DNA from: Diplonema papillatum | Taxonomy: Eukaryota > Euglenozoa > Diplonemea > Diplonemida > Diplonemidae | Length of the DNA stretch: 64,000 nucleotides | NCBI GenBank assembly: GCA_030068145.1 | Contig: JAPJBO010001044.1 | Coordinates: 1 to 64,000, forward strand | Direction of reading: 5' to 3' | In this document: piece after piece, positions 1 through 10,919 of the stretch | Numbering within the stretch: the first letter of the stretch is position 1 | Layout of the letters: every line of letters begins with the position of its first letter | Notes under the pieces: model-generated | Database searches by the model: none | What the model was told of the DNA's origin: nothing | The model's input: only the letters and a program-made list of their open reading frames with translations | Position numbers and translations under genes: made by a program

Positions 1-1
1 T

Positions 2-292
2 GAACGGCTCTTCTCCATGCTGAAGCTGTTGAAGACCCGCCTGCGTGGCAGTCTGGGGGATGATTCACTGCAGGAGCTGTTGACGCTCTTGTTAGTGGCC
101 GAGTACAGCGACACTGATGGATTGCCAAAGAGCGAGGTAAAAGCCTTTCTTGAGGCATTCCTCTCCGAGAAAGAACGGCACAGGCAGTTCCGGTCAACTC
201 CTTTCTACTTTTCTCGGAGACAAGATACTGCGGATTCGGGTCGGCAGCTCCTGCTGTTGCTTACCTGCGACTGGAGGGCAGGTGCAGGTTGA
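2..292 (+). CDS. hAT-family transposase, C-terminal dimerisation end (partial)
   Basis: The frame is open from the window edge and ends at a TGA at 290-292. It begins ERLFSMLKLLKTRLRGSLGD and continues with DSLQELLTLLLV. This matches the signature of the hAT transposase C-terminal dimerisation region, in which an E/S-R-x-F-S motif precedes a K-x-R-x-x-L/M helix and a leucine-rich helix. In the family this region lets transposase monomers assemble for cut-and-paste transposition. The catalytic part would lie left of the window. The last ~45 codons (RQFRSTPFYFSRRQ onward) do not resemble the family, so the true end may be earlier or the copy may be decayed. The call rests on one short motif block; a host gene derived from a hAT transposase is an alternative. 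Confidence 0.6.
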   Translation, partial: ERLFSMLKLLKTRLRGSLGDDSLQELLTLLLVAEYSDTDGLPKSEVKAFLEAFLSEKERHRQFRSTPFYFSRRQDTADSGRQLLLLLTCDWRAGAG

Positions 293-1280
293 TGCCGGAG
301 AGGAGGCAGAGACACCGGCAGGCGAGCCAACTCAGTGCAAAATTTGCAGAAAAACAGTGAAACCGCAAAAAAGCCGTTATCGGTCCAAATTTGGAAAATG
401 GGCCGGAGACCAAGCTAATGCCCTGCAGGAAAAAAAAAAAAAAAAAAAAAAAAAAACGCTAACCCAAACAACTTCCGCCGGTAGAAACCTTGCCTAAAGA
501 AATCAACTGCCTTCGGGTAGGCTAGTCTGACACTAGTTGTCGTCAGGGGATTAGCTTCTATATCCACATTTGGACCGTCAGTCCAAATTTGGAAAGGCCG
601 TCGAGAAAAAAATAAATAAAAAATGGGACTACACCACCACCAAGCCCCGGCAGAGTGGCCTGTGCAATCCGAGGCCCTCTCAAGGCCCAGCCTTGTCGTG
701 AAGATACGTCGCGTCGCGCTGCATTGAGCCTATCTCCTGGGCTGCAGGTCTTTCGAAGAATTCGGCGAATACAATGTATCGAATGGGTCGGCGGGTGTGA
801 GGCAACTTCTGCTCGCGCTGCCCTTGCGACAGGGTGGTGGAGGAGGGGAGCAAACTAGCTTGGATGTCTGTGCATGATGGGCAATACCGTTTCTTCGGGC
901 CTGGAAATTTGGTGTACCATACCGTTTTTTCCTGCAAAGAAGATGACCAATACACTACATTAGAGGGCCACACATGTTACGACCATTAGTTAGAGTGCGT
1001 AGTGTGTAACTCCACTCTTCTACTGTACTCAGAGACAAGATGTTGTGGTACCGGGGGTTCCAGTCGACAAATCCTGGCTGTTGCTACCGTGACATAGAGG
1101 CTGAGGCCGGAGAGGTGGCAGAGACCCGTGCAACACTGGCAGGTGAGCCCCCTAAGTGCAGAAACTGCTGAAAAACAGTGAAAACGCAAAAAGCCGTTAG
1201 CGGTCCAAATTTGGAAAATGGGCTGGAGACCAAGCTAATGCCCTGGTTGTCGTCGGGGGGGAAAAAAAAAAAAAAACAAG
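215..1280. repeat. Pair of diverged direct repeats ending in poly-A
   Basis: Segment 215-458 recurs in diverged form at 1018-1276. Both share 'agacaagat', then 'gaaaaacagtgaaa', then 'ggtccaaatttggaaaatgg' and 'gaccaagctaatgccctg', and both end in an A tract (28 A at about 430-457, 15 A at 1261-1275). The poly-A ends suggest retroposition or a shared 3' end. Between the copies, 690-905 holds a separate dispersed repeat. Confidence 0.6.
690..905 (-). repeat. Dispersed repeat shared with 52495-52640
   Basis: On the minus strand this segment reads the peptide PKKRYCPSCTDIQASLLPSS. The plus strand at about 52495-52600 reads PKKRVCLSCADIQASLLPPP. The DNA match includes 'cccgaagaaacgg', 'cagacatccaagc' and 'ggtctttcgaagaa'. 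The shared CxxC peptide could come from a mobile-element protein, but the frames are short and the family is unknown. Confidence 0.5.
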
Positions 1281-2164
1281 CAAGCAAATAAACGAAGTCG
1301 CCAGACATCAGAACGATCGTCGACCGCACAAAAAGGGAAGGCACCACAATCCACTCCAACCCTCTCCTCAGGTATTCACCGCCGCGGTGTGCGCAGCGTA
1401 CGCGCACATGTGGACGCCGAAGAATTACTTCGACATCCGGAAGGGATGGGAGATCTGACCTGCAGCTGTCGTACAACGCCGCTCGTATGTTCCGTCAGCC
1501 GCACCCTGCAGAGCAGGTACTGCAGCGTTAGCTGTTTGAACACTGCAAGTCCCGCTGTGTCGACTGCAGCTGAAGGAAAGCCGCTGCTGATCAGATGCAA
1601 CGATACTGGATCGACCCCCCTTTGAGAAACTTCTTGAGCCGGTCCATCCTCTCTTGATAGACCGTGATAGACCGAAGAATACAGCACCGGGCAATTCGAT
1701 GCAGCTCTAGGACCGTGATTCACTGTAAACAGCGGCAGGCACTTCGATGCAGGCTTTCGGTCGTTCCGTCAGTCTATTTGATCGCTCAGGTCTGGATTTG
1801 GCCCCGCCTCCTGGCGGCGACTGCTGTTGATCGTGCTCTGATCAGATGCACGGCAAAAACTGGAACCACCCTTTGCAGGGGTGAAGAAACAAATGCCTCA
1901 GGGTACTGGCTCTCAGGGGTCCAGGCGAAGAAGAACTTCCCTCACGTTGCCGGTCTCAAAAGGTCTGTGGCTGACAGAAAAGTGTAGGTAAGGGAAGTCG
2001 GAAAACTGGATCCGTAACTTCGGAGAAAAAGGATTGGCTCTGAGAACACATGCCGTGTGTCAGTGCGGGTTTAGTTCTGGGCTCAGAGTGAAGGTGCCGT
2101 GAGTGGCGCTTTAGAGGTGGAAGAATTGCCCTCATCGTTGGCCTCAGCGACCCTTCTAGATCTG
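1281..2164. other. No gene recognised
   Basis: Short overlapping frames occur on both strands with no motif or coding character. I see nothing supportable here. Confidence 0.4.
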
Positions 2165-2345
2165 GAAGGAGAAGACTTGCCTTGATGTTCTGGAAGAGGG
2201 AGACTTGCCTTGAGGTTCGAAAGACTTGCCTTGATGTTCTAGAAGAGGGACTTGCCTTGAGGTTCTAAGAGGAAAACTTGCCTTGATGTTCTAGCAGAGG
2301 GAGACCTGCCTTGAGGTTGTAAGAGGAAGACTTGCCTTACCAGGA
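2165..2345. repeat. Short tandem repeat, roughly 25-30 bp unit
   Basis: About six imperfect copies of a unit containing 'gacttgccttgatgttct' alternate with 'gacttgccttgaggttc'. No gene is associated. Confidence 0.7.
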
Positions 2346-2694
2346 AACTGACCCTTCGAGAGAAGCCTCTGCCCATACGCGTTCGGTCGTTTTCCGTCCG
2401 TCGTCGCCTTACAGAGCAGACCCTGCAGTGTAAGACGTCCGCGCACACTACTCAAGTCCGGCTGGGCCCGAGTTGCGTCGCCCGCCCCACTGCGTTGGAT
2501 CGTCCCGAAAGGAAAGCCGTGATCAGATGCTGCGATACTCGATTCCCTCGTTTTGAAAAAGTCCCCTCTTGCCCATGCGTCGCGGCTCCGTTGTCAGTCT
2601 GGCTGAGCGTCTGAAGCCATGTCGCTGGCCGCGTTCTACCTTTCCCCCTCCGGTTTCAGCACCAGGCACTCCCATCGTGGAAGCAACGGAACGT

Positions 2695-3215
2695 TTGAAC
2701 GGAAGAATTCCGCAGAACGAAAGAAAGAAGAGAAGAAGAAGCAAAGGGCCGCACCTGGTCCAGGAACGTGACGGTCAACCACAGCTTGCAAAGCTTGAGT
2801 CGGTGGCAGCACAGTGCCACAACCTCGTCCGCTCTGCCCTGTGGCTGACCGTCTCGACGAGCTTGTGTTCAGCGCAAGCGCCAAGCCCCAAGGTGCGCCA
2901 CGCCTTGATGCTTTAGTTTGGGAAATCGGTTGCCACTTGACCCGTAGGCCCGTGACTCTGCAGTACCGCCGAACACGCGAAGCTTGGCTCCCGTGTAGCA
3001 GGCTTTCCCTGGTACCAATCCGCAGAACGAAGAAGAAAAGAAGAGGAAGAAGAAGAAAATGACCGCTCCGGGTCCAGGTACCACATCTTGCAAAGCTTGA
3101 GTCGGAGGCAGCACAGTGCCACACCCCGTCCGCTCTGCCCTGTGGCGACCGTCTCGACGACCGTGTGTTCAGCGCCAAGCCCCAAGGTGCGCCACGCTTT
3201 GATGCTTAAAGAACG
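2695..3215. repeat. Direct duplication of a ~210-bp segment
   Basis: Segment 2700-2915 recurs at 3008-3212. Shared blocks include 'ttgcaaagcttgagtcgg', 'gcagcacagtgccac', 'gtccgctctgccctgtgg' and 'gccaagccccaaggtgcgcc'. Each copy starts with a purine-rich run of A and G. The frames inside are low complexity and I do not call a gene. Confidence 0.7.
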
Positions 3216-3395
3216 ATGCAGCGGTTAAACCAGATCACGTGTAGGTTAAATTGCTCAAACAAAAGAAACGCGTCTTCAAAGAATCGTTTTCTGAACGAAC
3301 AAAGTCTCCAAAGCACCGGGACTTACTTAACCCACCTTTTGTAAACCTGAATACAACGCCACCATATCCTCATAAAGCAAAGGAATCCCTCAGCA
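3190..3395 (+). repeat. Dispersed repeat family with core cacgtgtaggttaaat
   Basis: The core 'cacgtgtaggttaaat', followed by 'caaacaaaag' and 'cgcaccgggac'-like text, recurs at about 10092-10290, 10720-10850 and 50550-50585. The uninterrupted copies reveal the insertion site of the element at 3581-10091. Confidence 0.7.
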
Positions 3396-3399
3396 GACA

Positions 3400-3582
3400 T
3401 GTGTTCTGGTTTCACCGCCGCCATTGTTCTTTTTAGCTGGAACCAATACTGTCTCCAGGGAAGTAGAAATTGGTTGTCGCAAAATCGTCAAGCCTCGCAG
3501 ATTCCCTCGGAAAATCCGTGAGACAGTATTGGTTCCAGCTAAAAAGAACGATGACAGCGGTTAAGCCAGAACACGTGTAGCA
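3400..3582. repeat. Short inverted-repeat element with ~55-bp arms
   Basis: The left arm (about 3400-3457) reads 'ctttttagctggaaccaata' then 'ctgtctc'. The right arm (about 3521-3582) reads 'gagacagtattggttccagc' then 'taaaaag'. Outside these the match continues through 'ttctgg' and 'ccagaa'. The spacer is about 65 bp with no gene, so this looks like a MITE or foldback copy. Confidence 0.7.
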
Positions 3583-3596
3583 TGCAGGGTCAAAAC

Positions 3597-3777
3597 CTTG
3601 TGTCTTTTTAAAACGCTCCTGCGGGGCCGATGGCCCCCAAATCTTTTTTTTTTGGAAAAAAAGAATTGCTCAACTTTCTCAAAAATTACCGCAGTTTTTG
3701 TTCCAAAATTTTAAAATTCAAAAAACCCAAATTTTTTCCGGAATTTTTTTTTTTGGCCATTTCCAAAAAGACACAAG
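3597..3777. repeat. Nested AT-rich inverted-repeat unit
   Basis: The ends are 'cttgtgtcttttt' (3597) and 'aaaaagacacaag' (to 3777). The interior is rich in T and A runs, with a small hairpin 'ggggcc gat ggcccc' near 3618. It may be a MITE nested in the larger element. Confidence 0.55.
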
Positions 3778-4113
3778 TTAAATTGCCTCCTTGGAGAGAG
3801 TCACTCGGAGCCGTTGTTCCTTCTCCATCCGCCAATTTAACATCCGTTTAATTCATGTCATACCTACCAAAGGATCATTCACGGTTAGCTCTCCTTAGCT
3901 GGCTTGCTGGTACCTTGGGAACGAGCTGACCGGCGAAGTTGGCTGCCCGGCGGCTGCCTCAGTTGGGGAGATCGGTCCTCCTGGCTACCGCATCAGTCAC
4001 AGCTCAACTGGCGAAGGCCTGAGTTGGCTTCAATCTAACACAACTGGCTGCGGCGGGCCGGCTCACGATGCCTGGCTGCTCGCATTCGCCTCGCGGGACT
4101 CTGGGATTATCCC
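3778..4113 (+). repeat. 336-bp direct repeat, copy 1
   Basis: This segment, from 'ttaaattgcctccttgg' to 'ggactctgggattatccc', recurs apparently unchanged at 5609-5944. Near-identity means a recent duplication or gene conversion. It has no TG...CA ends or primer-binding site, so it is not called an LTR. Confidence 0.8.
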
Positions 4114-4389
4114 TCCGCCGGTCAAGCTCAGCAAGCCAGGGAGACTAACCTTGATCCACTGCGGGGAAGTGGGGAGAGAAGAACGGGTGGGGCGCGGGGA
4201 GCTTCATATGAATCCCGAGGAGGACCGACCTACGAGGGTGCGGCGTAGCAATGAGCTAGTCGCACCGGGTTGTAAAACCGGACCGTCTCTACGCACTACG
4301 GATCGCGCGTGTGCTTCTCCCCGTACAACCTCACCACGTCCTCCGACGCCCAGTCCCCCAGCTCGCAAACCTGCATCACCCCTCCCCGC

Positions 4390-5310
4390 CTTCAGCAGTG
4401 TGCAACCACCGACCCTGGCGCTGCGTCGTGTGTGTGTACGCGGGTCTCCTTCCTGGACTCCCCCGCCGACATCCCGTTAATAACGGCGAAGAGTCCCCGC
4501 TGTGTCCTTGTATCGCAGAGTGCCTCCCTGAATGAGCGGTACCCGCAGTTGGGGCACAGGAGCTGACTTGACCCGGCCAAGCGCTTCAGGAGGGTGAACA
4601 CCTCGACGGGCAGAAGCGGATGGAGGACGGTGCTGGGCCGGAAAGCGTGAGCGAAGGCACCAAATTGATGGCCTTGAACGTCAAGTACCGCATGCGTTCC
4701 TCTTGCCCTTCGCCATGCGCCACTCGACCCTGAGCCGTCCTCCATTTAGAGTGCCGTCCTCTGCGCGGATCGCCCAGAATCCGGGCAGCGCCGTAGTCGC
4801 CCGTAGTCCGGATGGCATCAAAAGTCGTCCTGAACTCCTTCACGCCCAGCGGCTCCGCCTGCTGTGGGTCCGGCGACTCCTTCCCGAGGACGGCCATCAT
4901 TCTACCCACGATATTCAGCGGGTCATCGAGAACACAACCCCGCGGCTTTGTTCTCTGCAATGTGAGCTGCCCCGTCGTCGCCCATCAGCAGCAGGTGACC
5001 GCCGAACTCCTCCAACCTCTCCACCGTGGTTGGGAGAGGCTCAGCCCATGCTACTACCACCACGACACGTACCCGGCCGTGTTCGAGTCGTATGTGGCCT
5101 TCGAGCCCACCGTCGTGTAACGGGCCCGCATGGCCCTGCGGGCCACCTCGGCTGAGTTCCGACTGAGGGACCTCTTAAGCGCTGCCCTCTGCAGAGTCCG
5201 TCTCCTTGCTCGCTGACCGGGCGGAGACCGGGGCGGTGTGTCCTTGGCACCGTCCCTGCTCGGGGCGGGACCCCGTTCGCGGGGCCCCGCTCCTAGCTCT
5301 GCCGCCACGC
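4390..5310 (-). pseudogene. Decayed minus-strand ORF of unknown function, pieces in several frames
   Basis: Reading leftwards, protein-like stretches appear in successive frames. Around 5150-5060 there is RNSAEVARRAMRARYTTVGS. Around 5030-4940 there is LPTTVERLEEFGGHLLLMGD. Around 4940-4780 there is DDPLNIVGRMMAVLGKESPD followed by GVKEFRTTFDAIRTTGDYGA. Around 4640-4450 there is a CPNCGYRSF motif that could be a zinc knuckle. Stops and frame changes separate them. It lies inside the 6.5-kb inverted-repeat element, so it may be a relic of that element's own protein. I do not recognise the family. Confidence 0.35.
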
Positions 5311-5608
5311 TGCGAAAACGCTTGTAGTCTTCCTCGGCCGGCCGCGGCTTCCTGATGAGAGAGATTCAGGAAGCACCCTGCACGGCATTACACGGAAGGA
5401 GGTCAGGGGCACGACCTCGGGCAACCCCGCGAGTGAGCGAACCAGAGCTTTCCACTCGACCCCCCTCTCATGCCGTCTAACCGTGCAACGTCTCATGTCA
5501 TTATTTTCTTCGGGTGGGCGGGCGGGAGAAACAAATGACTGATCCGGTTTGGTGGAGATCCGCGCTCCTGCCGGGGCTTTGCTCGGGATTAGCTGAATTA
5601 AACACCTA

Positions 5609-5944
5609 TTAAATTGCCTCCTTGGAGAGAGTCACTCGGAGCCGTTGTTCCTTCTCCATCCGCCAATTTAACATCCGTTTAATTCATGTCATACCTACCA
5701 AAGGATCATTCACGGTTAGCTCTCCTTAGCTGGCTTGCTGGTACCTTGGGAACGAGCTGACCGGCGAAGTTGGCTGCCCGGCGGCTGCCTCAGTTGGGGA
5801 GATCGGTCCTCCTGGCTACCGCATCAGTCACAGCTCAACTGGCGAAGGCCTGAGTTGGCTTCAATCTAACACAACTGGCTGCGGCGGGCCGGCTCACGAT
5901 GCCTGGCTGCTCGCATTCGCCTCGCGGGACTCTGGGATTATCCC
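5609..5944 (+). repeat. 336-bp direct repeat, copy 2
   Basis: Second copy of the 3778-4113 repeat. The 80 bp just before it (5529-5608, ending 'gaattaaacaccta') recurs at about 9994-10075 next to the right end of the element, so this element is a mosaic of internal duplications. Confidence 0.8.
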
Positions 5945-6830
5945 AATGGCTCTATCCCAATGGACCGACGCAAAAGAGAAGAGAAGCCAAAGATCAATGC
6001 GCAAGAACCAGCAGCCTACGGCACAAGCTGGAGGTGCCCGGGACCAAGAGGTCTGCCGTCGCCCCATCGTTCGTGTGGAAGCCCGGCATCCGCCTAACCG
6101 GGCACCGCCGAGGAACGGACACGGCATAGGAGTGGACAGGGCGACTCGGAAGGTCCGCTACGTTCATCTCGCCTTCGCCCTGACGATGCCTTTCTACAGC
6201 CCGTGAACCGGGGCAAGCAGCATTCTAGCTAGACTGGCCCTGGACAAGGCTCGCCAGAACGACGTTGTCCCAACGAAACTTGCACGCCCGTCATCTCCGT
6301 ATGCCACAGACCGGCCACCGACACGGACGCGAGCTTCAGTGCGTGAATCAGCGGCCCGGACGCCCGGACAGGAAGCGCAGTAGTAGACGACACCACGCCG
6401 TCTGTAAGAACGACAGGGTTGCACCCAACCCCTTCGAGCAGGCATCCGTAAACAGCTTCCCATGTCCGGACTAAGCGAGTTGAGGGGAACCGACTTCTCA
6501 AAGACCCTAGACAACCCACCACTGGAGCGATACACGAGGCTCGCGACCCAGCTTGAATTTTCTGCGCTTCGGCGCGCCTGGATAAAAGCTGGAGAGGCAC
6601 CCTACCACCTTGCCAAACAGGGAGGACGAGGCGACCCCCAACTTCCCTGCTAGCGACGCGGCCTCGCCCGGTGCCAGAGTCGTGAGGGAGAACGCCCTCC
6701 AGAACGAACACCAACGTACCCTTCCGCGCCCGGCGGTCAAGACAATCAAGTCCAGGTGCCGAAAGCTGGTGTCCCGTGGGGTCGTCCCGTCGCCGCCCAG
6801 AGCTCCTGCAGATGACATCGTCCTGCGCCT
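5945..6830. other. Element interior, no gene recognised
   Basis: Frames on both strands are interrupted or lack recognisable motifs. Confidence 0.35.
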
Positions 6831-6839
6831 TCATCCGTC

Positions 6840-7290
6840 TGCAGCAAATCTTTCAGAGGCCATCATTGGCCAGCTGCCGCACCACCTCCACGAAGACGTC
6901 GACGATGCCCAGCTTGACCCTCGCCGCCATGTCGACCGCCATATTGACTGCACGAACGCATGGAGGCTCGTCCGCCATATCTCCTGGTCCGGCGTCAGCC
7001 GGGCGATCGGCGACCATAAAGCGCCGCAGAAAAACTCGCTCATAGGCAGCCCCACTTCGACCACGAAGCCTCTGTCCACCTCTTTCTGCACCGACGCCCA
7101 GATGGCCTCCTTGTTGGCGACCGGTTCGCCCCTGACGGCCCTCTTGGCCCTCGCGAGCACGTCGGGCTGGCCCCGAATCAGCTCCTCGACTGACACGTCC
7201 GGGTCCCGGCGTCGGGCAACCCTTTCAGAGATTCGCCAAGAGGTTGTCAGGCCTCGGCGATGCCCAGCTCCCAGGAATTTCGCCGGCCAC
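6840..7290 (-). pseudogene. Decayed minus-strand ORF, unknown
   Basis: The minus strand reads RRDPDVSVEELIRGQPDVLA and VANKEAIWASVQKEVDRGFV, then LPMSEFFCGA. After a frame change near 7030 it reads MADEPPCVRAVNMAVDMAAR and VKLGIVDVFVEVVRQLANDG, ending at a TGA near 6855. These amphipathic stretches look more like protein than the plus-strand frames. A frameshift of one base separates them. It is part of the 6.5-kb element and may be the C-terminus of its lost protein. The family is not recognised. Confidence 0.35.
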
Positions 7291-7309
7291 ATGGCAGGCA
7301 TCCAGCGGT

Positions 7310-9990
7310 CCAGACGGACCTCAACCAGGCGAGCTTGCACTGTGTGCGTGGCACGGGTCTACACGTCAACGACCATGCGCTCGACAGGCGCCTGACGGAT
7401 CTCGGCAAAGCAAGCACAGACCGCAGCAGCAGTGAGTCTACGCGTCAGTGCTCAGGCCAGACGGATTTCAGCCAGGCGAGCTTCGCCGTGCACGCGGCAC
7501 GGCGGATCTCAGCCAAAAGCGCGCCTACACGTCAGCTGTCAGGCCAGACTGATCGCAGCCAGGAGAGCTTCGTGCCGTGCACGCGGCACGGCGGATCTCG
7601 GCCGAAGCGACATCCACAGAGGATTAGAGTCCCGTATTTCCTCGGCGAGCCATGTAACTCCTTGCTAGCACGAGTCGCTCAGTTTGGGAATGCTGAGCTA
7701 ATCTGCACGTCAGTTACCAGGCCAGATGGACTCATCCAGGCGAGCTTCACGCCATGCACGCGGCATGGCGGATCTTCAACCGCAGCGAGCCTACACGTCA
7801 ACGACCATGCGCTCGACAGGCGCCCGACGGACCCCCGGTACGGCGAGCATGCACGCTGCGCGCGTGGCACGGCAGACCGCAGCAGAAGCGAGCCTACACG
7901 TCAGCCGTCAGGCCAACTCATCTCAGCCAGGAGAGCTTCATGCCGTGCACGCGACACGGCGGATCTCAGCCAAGGAGCCTGCACGTCAGTGACCAGACCA
8001 GATGGATCTCAACCAGGCAAACTTCACGCCGTGCACGAGGCACAGCGAGCCTACACGTCAACGACCATGCGCTCGACAGGCACATGACGGATCCCAGCCA
8101 AGCGAGCATGCACGCTGTTGACCGCAGCAGAAGCGAGCCTACACGTCAGTGCTCAGGCCAGGCAGATTTCAGCAAGGCGAGCTTCATGCCGTGCACGCGG
8201 CACGGCGGATCTCAGCAGAAACGTGTCTAGACGTCAGGGATCAGGCTAGACGGATCTTAACCAGGCGCTTCACGCCGTGCACGGGCATCGCGGATCTCAG
8301 CCAAAGCGAGCCTGCACGTCAGTGACCAGGCCAGATGGATCTCAACCAGGCGAGTTTCACGCCGTGCACAGGGCACGGCGGATCTTAGCCGCGAGTCTAC
8401 ACGTCAGTGACCAGGCCAGATGGATCTCAACCAGGCGAGTTTCACGCCGTGCACGGGGCACGGCGGATCTTAGCCGCAGCGACCCTACACGTCAACGACC
8501 ATGCGCTCGACAGGCGCCTGACGGATCCCAGCAAAGCGAGCATGCACGCTGTGCGCGTGGCACGGCAGACCGCGGCAGAAGCGAGCATACACGCCAGTGC
8601 TCACTCAGGCCAGACAGATTTCAGCAAGGCGAGCTTCGCCGCGCACGCGGCACGGTGGCTCTCAGCAGAAGCGTGTCTAGACGTCGGTGATCAGGCTAGA
8701 CGGATCTCAGCCAGGCGCTTCACGCCGTCTACGGGCATCGCGGATCTCAACCACAGGTAGCCTACACGTCGGTGATCAGGGTAGACGAGGCGAGCTTCAC
8801 GCCGTGCACGCGGCACGGCGGATCTCAACCACAGGGAGCCTGCACGTCAGTGACCAGGAACGGATCTCAACCAGGCGAGCTTCACGCCGTGCACGCTGCA
8901 CGGCGGATCTCAACCAAAGCGAGCCTACACGTCGGTGATCAGGGTAGACGGATCTCAACCAGGCGAGCTTCACGCCGTGCACGCGGCACGGCGGATCTCA
9001 ACCACAGGGAGCCTGCACGTCAGTGACCAGGAACGGATCTCAACCAGGCGAGCTTCACGCCGTGCACGCTGCACGGCGGATCTCAACCAAAGCGAGCCTA
9101 CACGTCGGTGATCAGGGTAGACGGATCTCAACCAGGCGAGCTTCACGCCGTGCACGCGGCACGGCGGATCTCAACCACAGGGAGCCTGCACGTCAGTGAC
9201 CAGGAACGGATCTCAACCAGGCGAGCTTCACGCCGTGCACGCTGCACGGCGGATCTCAACCAAAGCGAGCCTACACGTCGGTGATCAGGGTAGACGGATC
9301 TCAACCAGGCGAGCTTCACGCCGTGCACGCGGCACGGCGGATCTCAACCACAGGGAGCCTGCACGTCAGTGACCAGGAACGGATCTCAACCAGGCGAGCT
9401 TCACGCCGTGCACGCTGCACGGCGGATCTCAACCAAAGCGAGCCTACACGTCGGTGATCAGGGTAGACGGATCTCAACCAGGCGAGCTTCACGCCGTGCA
9501 CGCGGCACGGCGGATCTCAACCACAGGGAGCCTGCACGTCAGTGACCAGGAACGGATCTCAACCAGGCGAGCTTCACGCCGTGCACGCTGCACGGCGGAT
9601 CTCAACCAAAGCGAGCCTACACGTCGGTGATCAGGGTAGACGGATCTCAACCAGGCGAGCTTCACGCCGTGCACGCGGCACGGCGGATCTCAACCACAGG
9701 GAGCCTGCACGTCAGTGACCAGGAACGGATCTCAACCAGGCGAGCTTCACGCCGTGCACGCTGCACGGCGGATCTCAACCAAAGCGAGCCTACACGTCGG
9801 TGATCAGGGTAGACGGATCTCAACCAGGCGAGCTTCACGCCGTGCACGCGGCACGGCGGATCTCAACCACAGGGAGCCTGCACGTCAGTGACCAGGAACG
9901 GATCTCAACCAGGCGAGCTTCACGCCGTGCACGCTGCACGGCGGATCTCAACCAAAGCGAGCCTACACGTCGGTGATCAGGGTAGACGGA
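7310..9990 (+). repeat. Satellite array, 173-bp dimeric unit, diverged on the left and homogenised on the right
   Basis: From about 8785 to 9980 a 173-bp unit repeats nearly seven times with no visible change. Each unit is two related halves of about 86 bp, both containing 'ggcgagcttcacgccgtgca'. One half has 'gcctgcacgtcagtgacc', the other 'gcctacacgtcggtgatc'. Each half carries a 7-bp palindrome, 'gccgtgc' and 'gcacggc', around a 5-base centre. Leftwards to 7310 the halves are diverged and irregularly spaced. Since 173 is not a multiple of three, the short frames in it are not genes. Confidence 0.9.
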
Positions 9991-10091
9991 TCAAGAAACA
10001 AATGACTGATCCGGTTTGGTGGAGATCCGCGCTCCTGCCGGGGCTTTGCTCGGGATTAGCTGAATTAAACACCTAGTTTTGACCCTGCATG

Positions 10092-10290
10092 GTAGGTCAA
10101 ATTGCTCAGGCAAAAGAAGCGTGTCTTCAAAAATTGTTTTCCAAACAAAGAAAGCCTCCAACGCACCGGGACCTACTTAACCCACTTTTGTAAACCTGAA
10201 TGCAACGCCACGTAAGCAGGTTGCAAGACACCAAACTGATTATCTCCCGTAAATTTTAAAGCAAAAGAAAGCCACCCAGCACTCATTTCA
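10092..10290 (+). repeat. Dispersed repeat copy flanking the element
   Basis: Continuation of the dispersed repeat seen at 3233-3395: 'caaaagaagcgtgtcttcaa', 'gcaccgggacctacttaacc', 'ttgtaaacctgaatgcaacg'. It leads into the duplicated intron/exon block at 10236. Confidence 0.65.
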
Positions 10291-10291
10291 G

Positions 10292-10680
10292 GGACTGGGC
10301 ATGGCTGCGGGAGACGCTGCGGCGGCGGAGGCCGTGCTGCTGAGCTTCGGCGCCGGGGCCGCCCCGTCACTGGGCAAGGTGCTCGCGGCGTGCCACAGCA
10401 GCTCGTCGGTCGCCCCGGCTGAAGGCCGCGGGCGGGACCGCGAGAGGCCGAGTCCGACGACGGCGGGACGCCGCGAGAACGTGGCACGCCCTGTGGCAGA
10501 AGCAGCTCGCCGGCGTCCGCTGCGAAGAGAGAGAGAGAGCTGCGACGCGAGGCTGTCGCCCCACGCGACGCCGGAAGAGGTGTGGCACTACGCAAGGCGG
10601 GGCCACCAGCTGGCCAGGGACGAAGAGGCCGCTGCTCTCGGTGACGCGTTGATGGTCACATTGCACTTCATTTTCACGTC
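10292..10680 (+). pseudogene. Truncated, frameshifted copy of the dynein-like exon start
   Basis: This copies the acceptor and start of the exon at 10920. Both read 'ggactgggcatggctgcggg' after a pyrimidine-rich tract and CAG, and the peptide MAAGDAAAAEAVLLSF is kept. A frameshift after LAACHSSSSV (an extra C near 10411) destroys the frame. Similarity stops near 10660. The preceding intron segment 'caggttgcaagacaccaaac' is copied too, so this is a tandem duplication of about 640 bp. A functional acceptor here would produce a dead exon. Confidence 0.75.
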
Positions 10681-10919
10681 TTCACCAATTTCTACTTCCC
10701 CGGAGTCAGTATTTGTTCCAACGACGGCGGCGATTAAGCCAGAACACGTGTAGGTTAAATCGCACAAGCAAGAGGAGCGCGTCATCAAAACTGTTTTCCA
10801 CACAAAGCAAAGTCTCCAAATCACAGCCGCCTTCTTCAAACGCTACGTAAACAGGTTGCAAGACACCAAACTGATCGCCCCTCGTAAAGTAAAAGGAAGC
10901 CACCCGGCACTCGTTTCAG

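Larger units (their letters stand above)
3581..10091. mobile_element. 6.5-kb element with 16-bp terminal inverted repeats and GTAG target duplication
   Basis: The left end 'catgcagggtcaaaac' (3581-3596) and the right end 'gttttgaccctgcatg' (10076-10091) are perfect inverted repeats. The left flank ends '...cgtgtag' and the right flank begins 'gtaggtcaaattgctc', so GTAG is duplicated. Removing the element and one GTAG regenerates 'cacgtgtaggtcaaattg', which matches the intact dispersed repeat at 3233. Inside are a 181-bp nested inverted-repeat unit, two identical 336-bp direct repeats, decayed minus-strand ORFs and a satellite array. No intact transposase is visible, so it is probably non-autonomous or dead. 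The superfamily is not assigned. Confidence 0.75.

Noticed and set aside
3858..3885. 'aaaggatcattcac' as the 3' end of an 18S rRNA gene
   Set aside because: Only about 12 bases match. The upstream sequence is not rRNA and the motif occurs in the 336-bp element repeat.
3778..5944. 336-bp direct repeats as LTRs of a retrotransposon
   Set aside because: There are no TG...CA ends, no primer-binding site or polypurine tract, no gag/pol between them, and they lie inside a larger inverted-repeat element.
8797..9847. Six identical 61-codon minus-strand ORFs at 173-bp steps
   Set aside because: They are products of the satellite repeat. Neighbouring units are in different frames and no initiation context or protein feature is seen.
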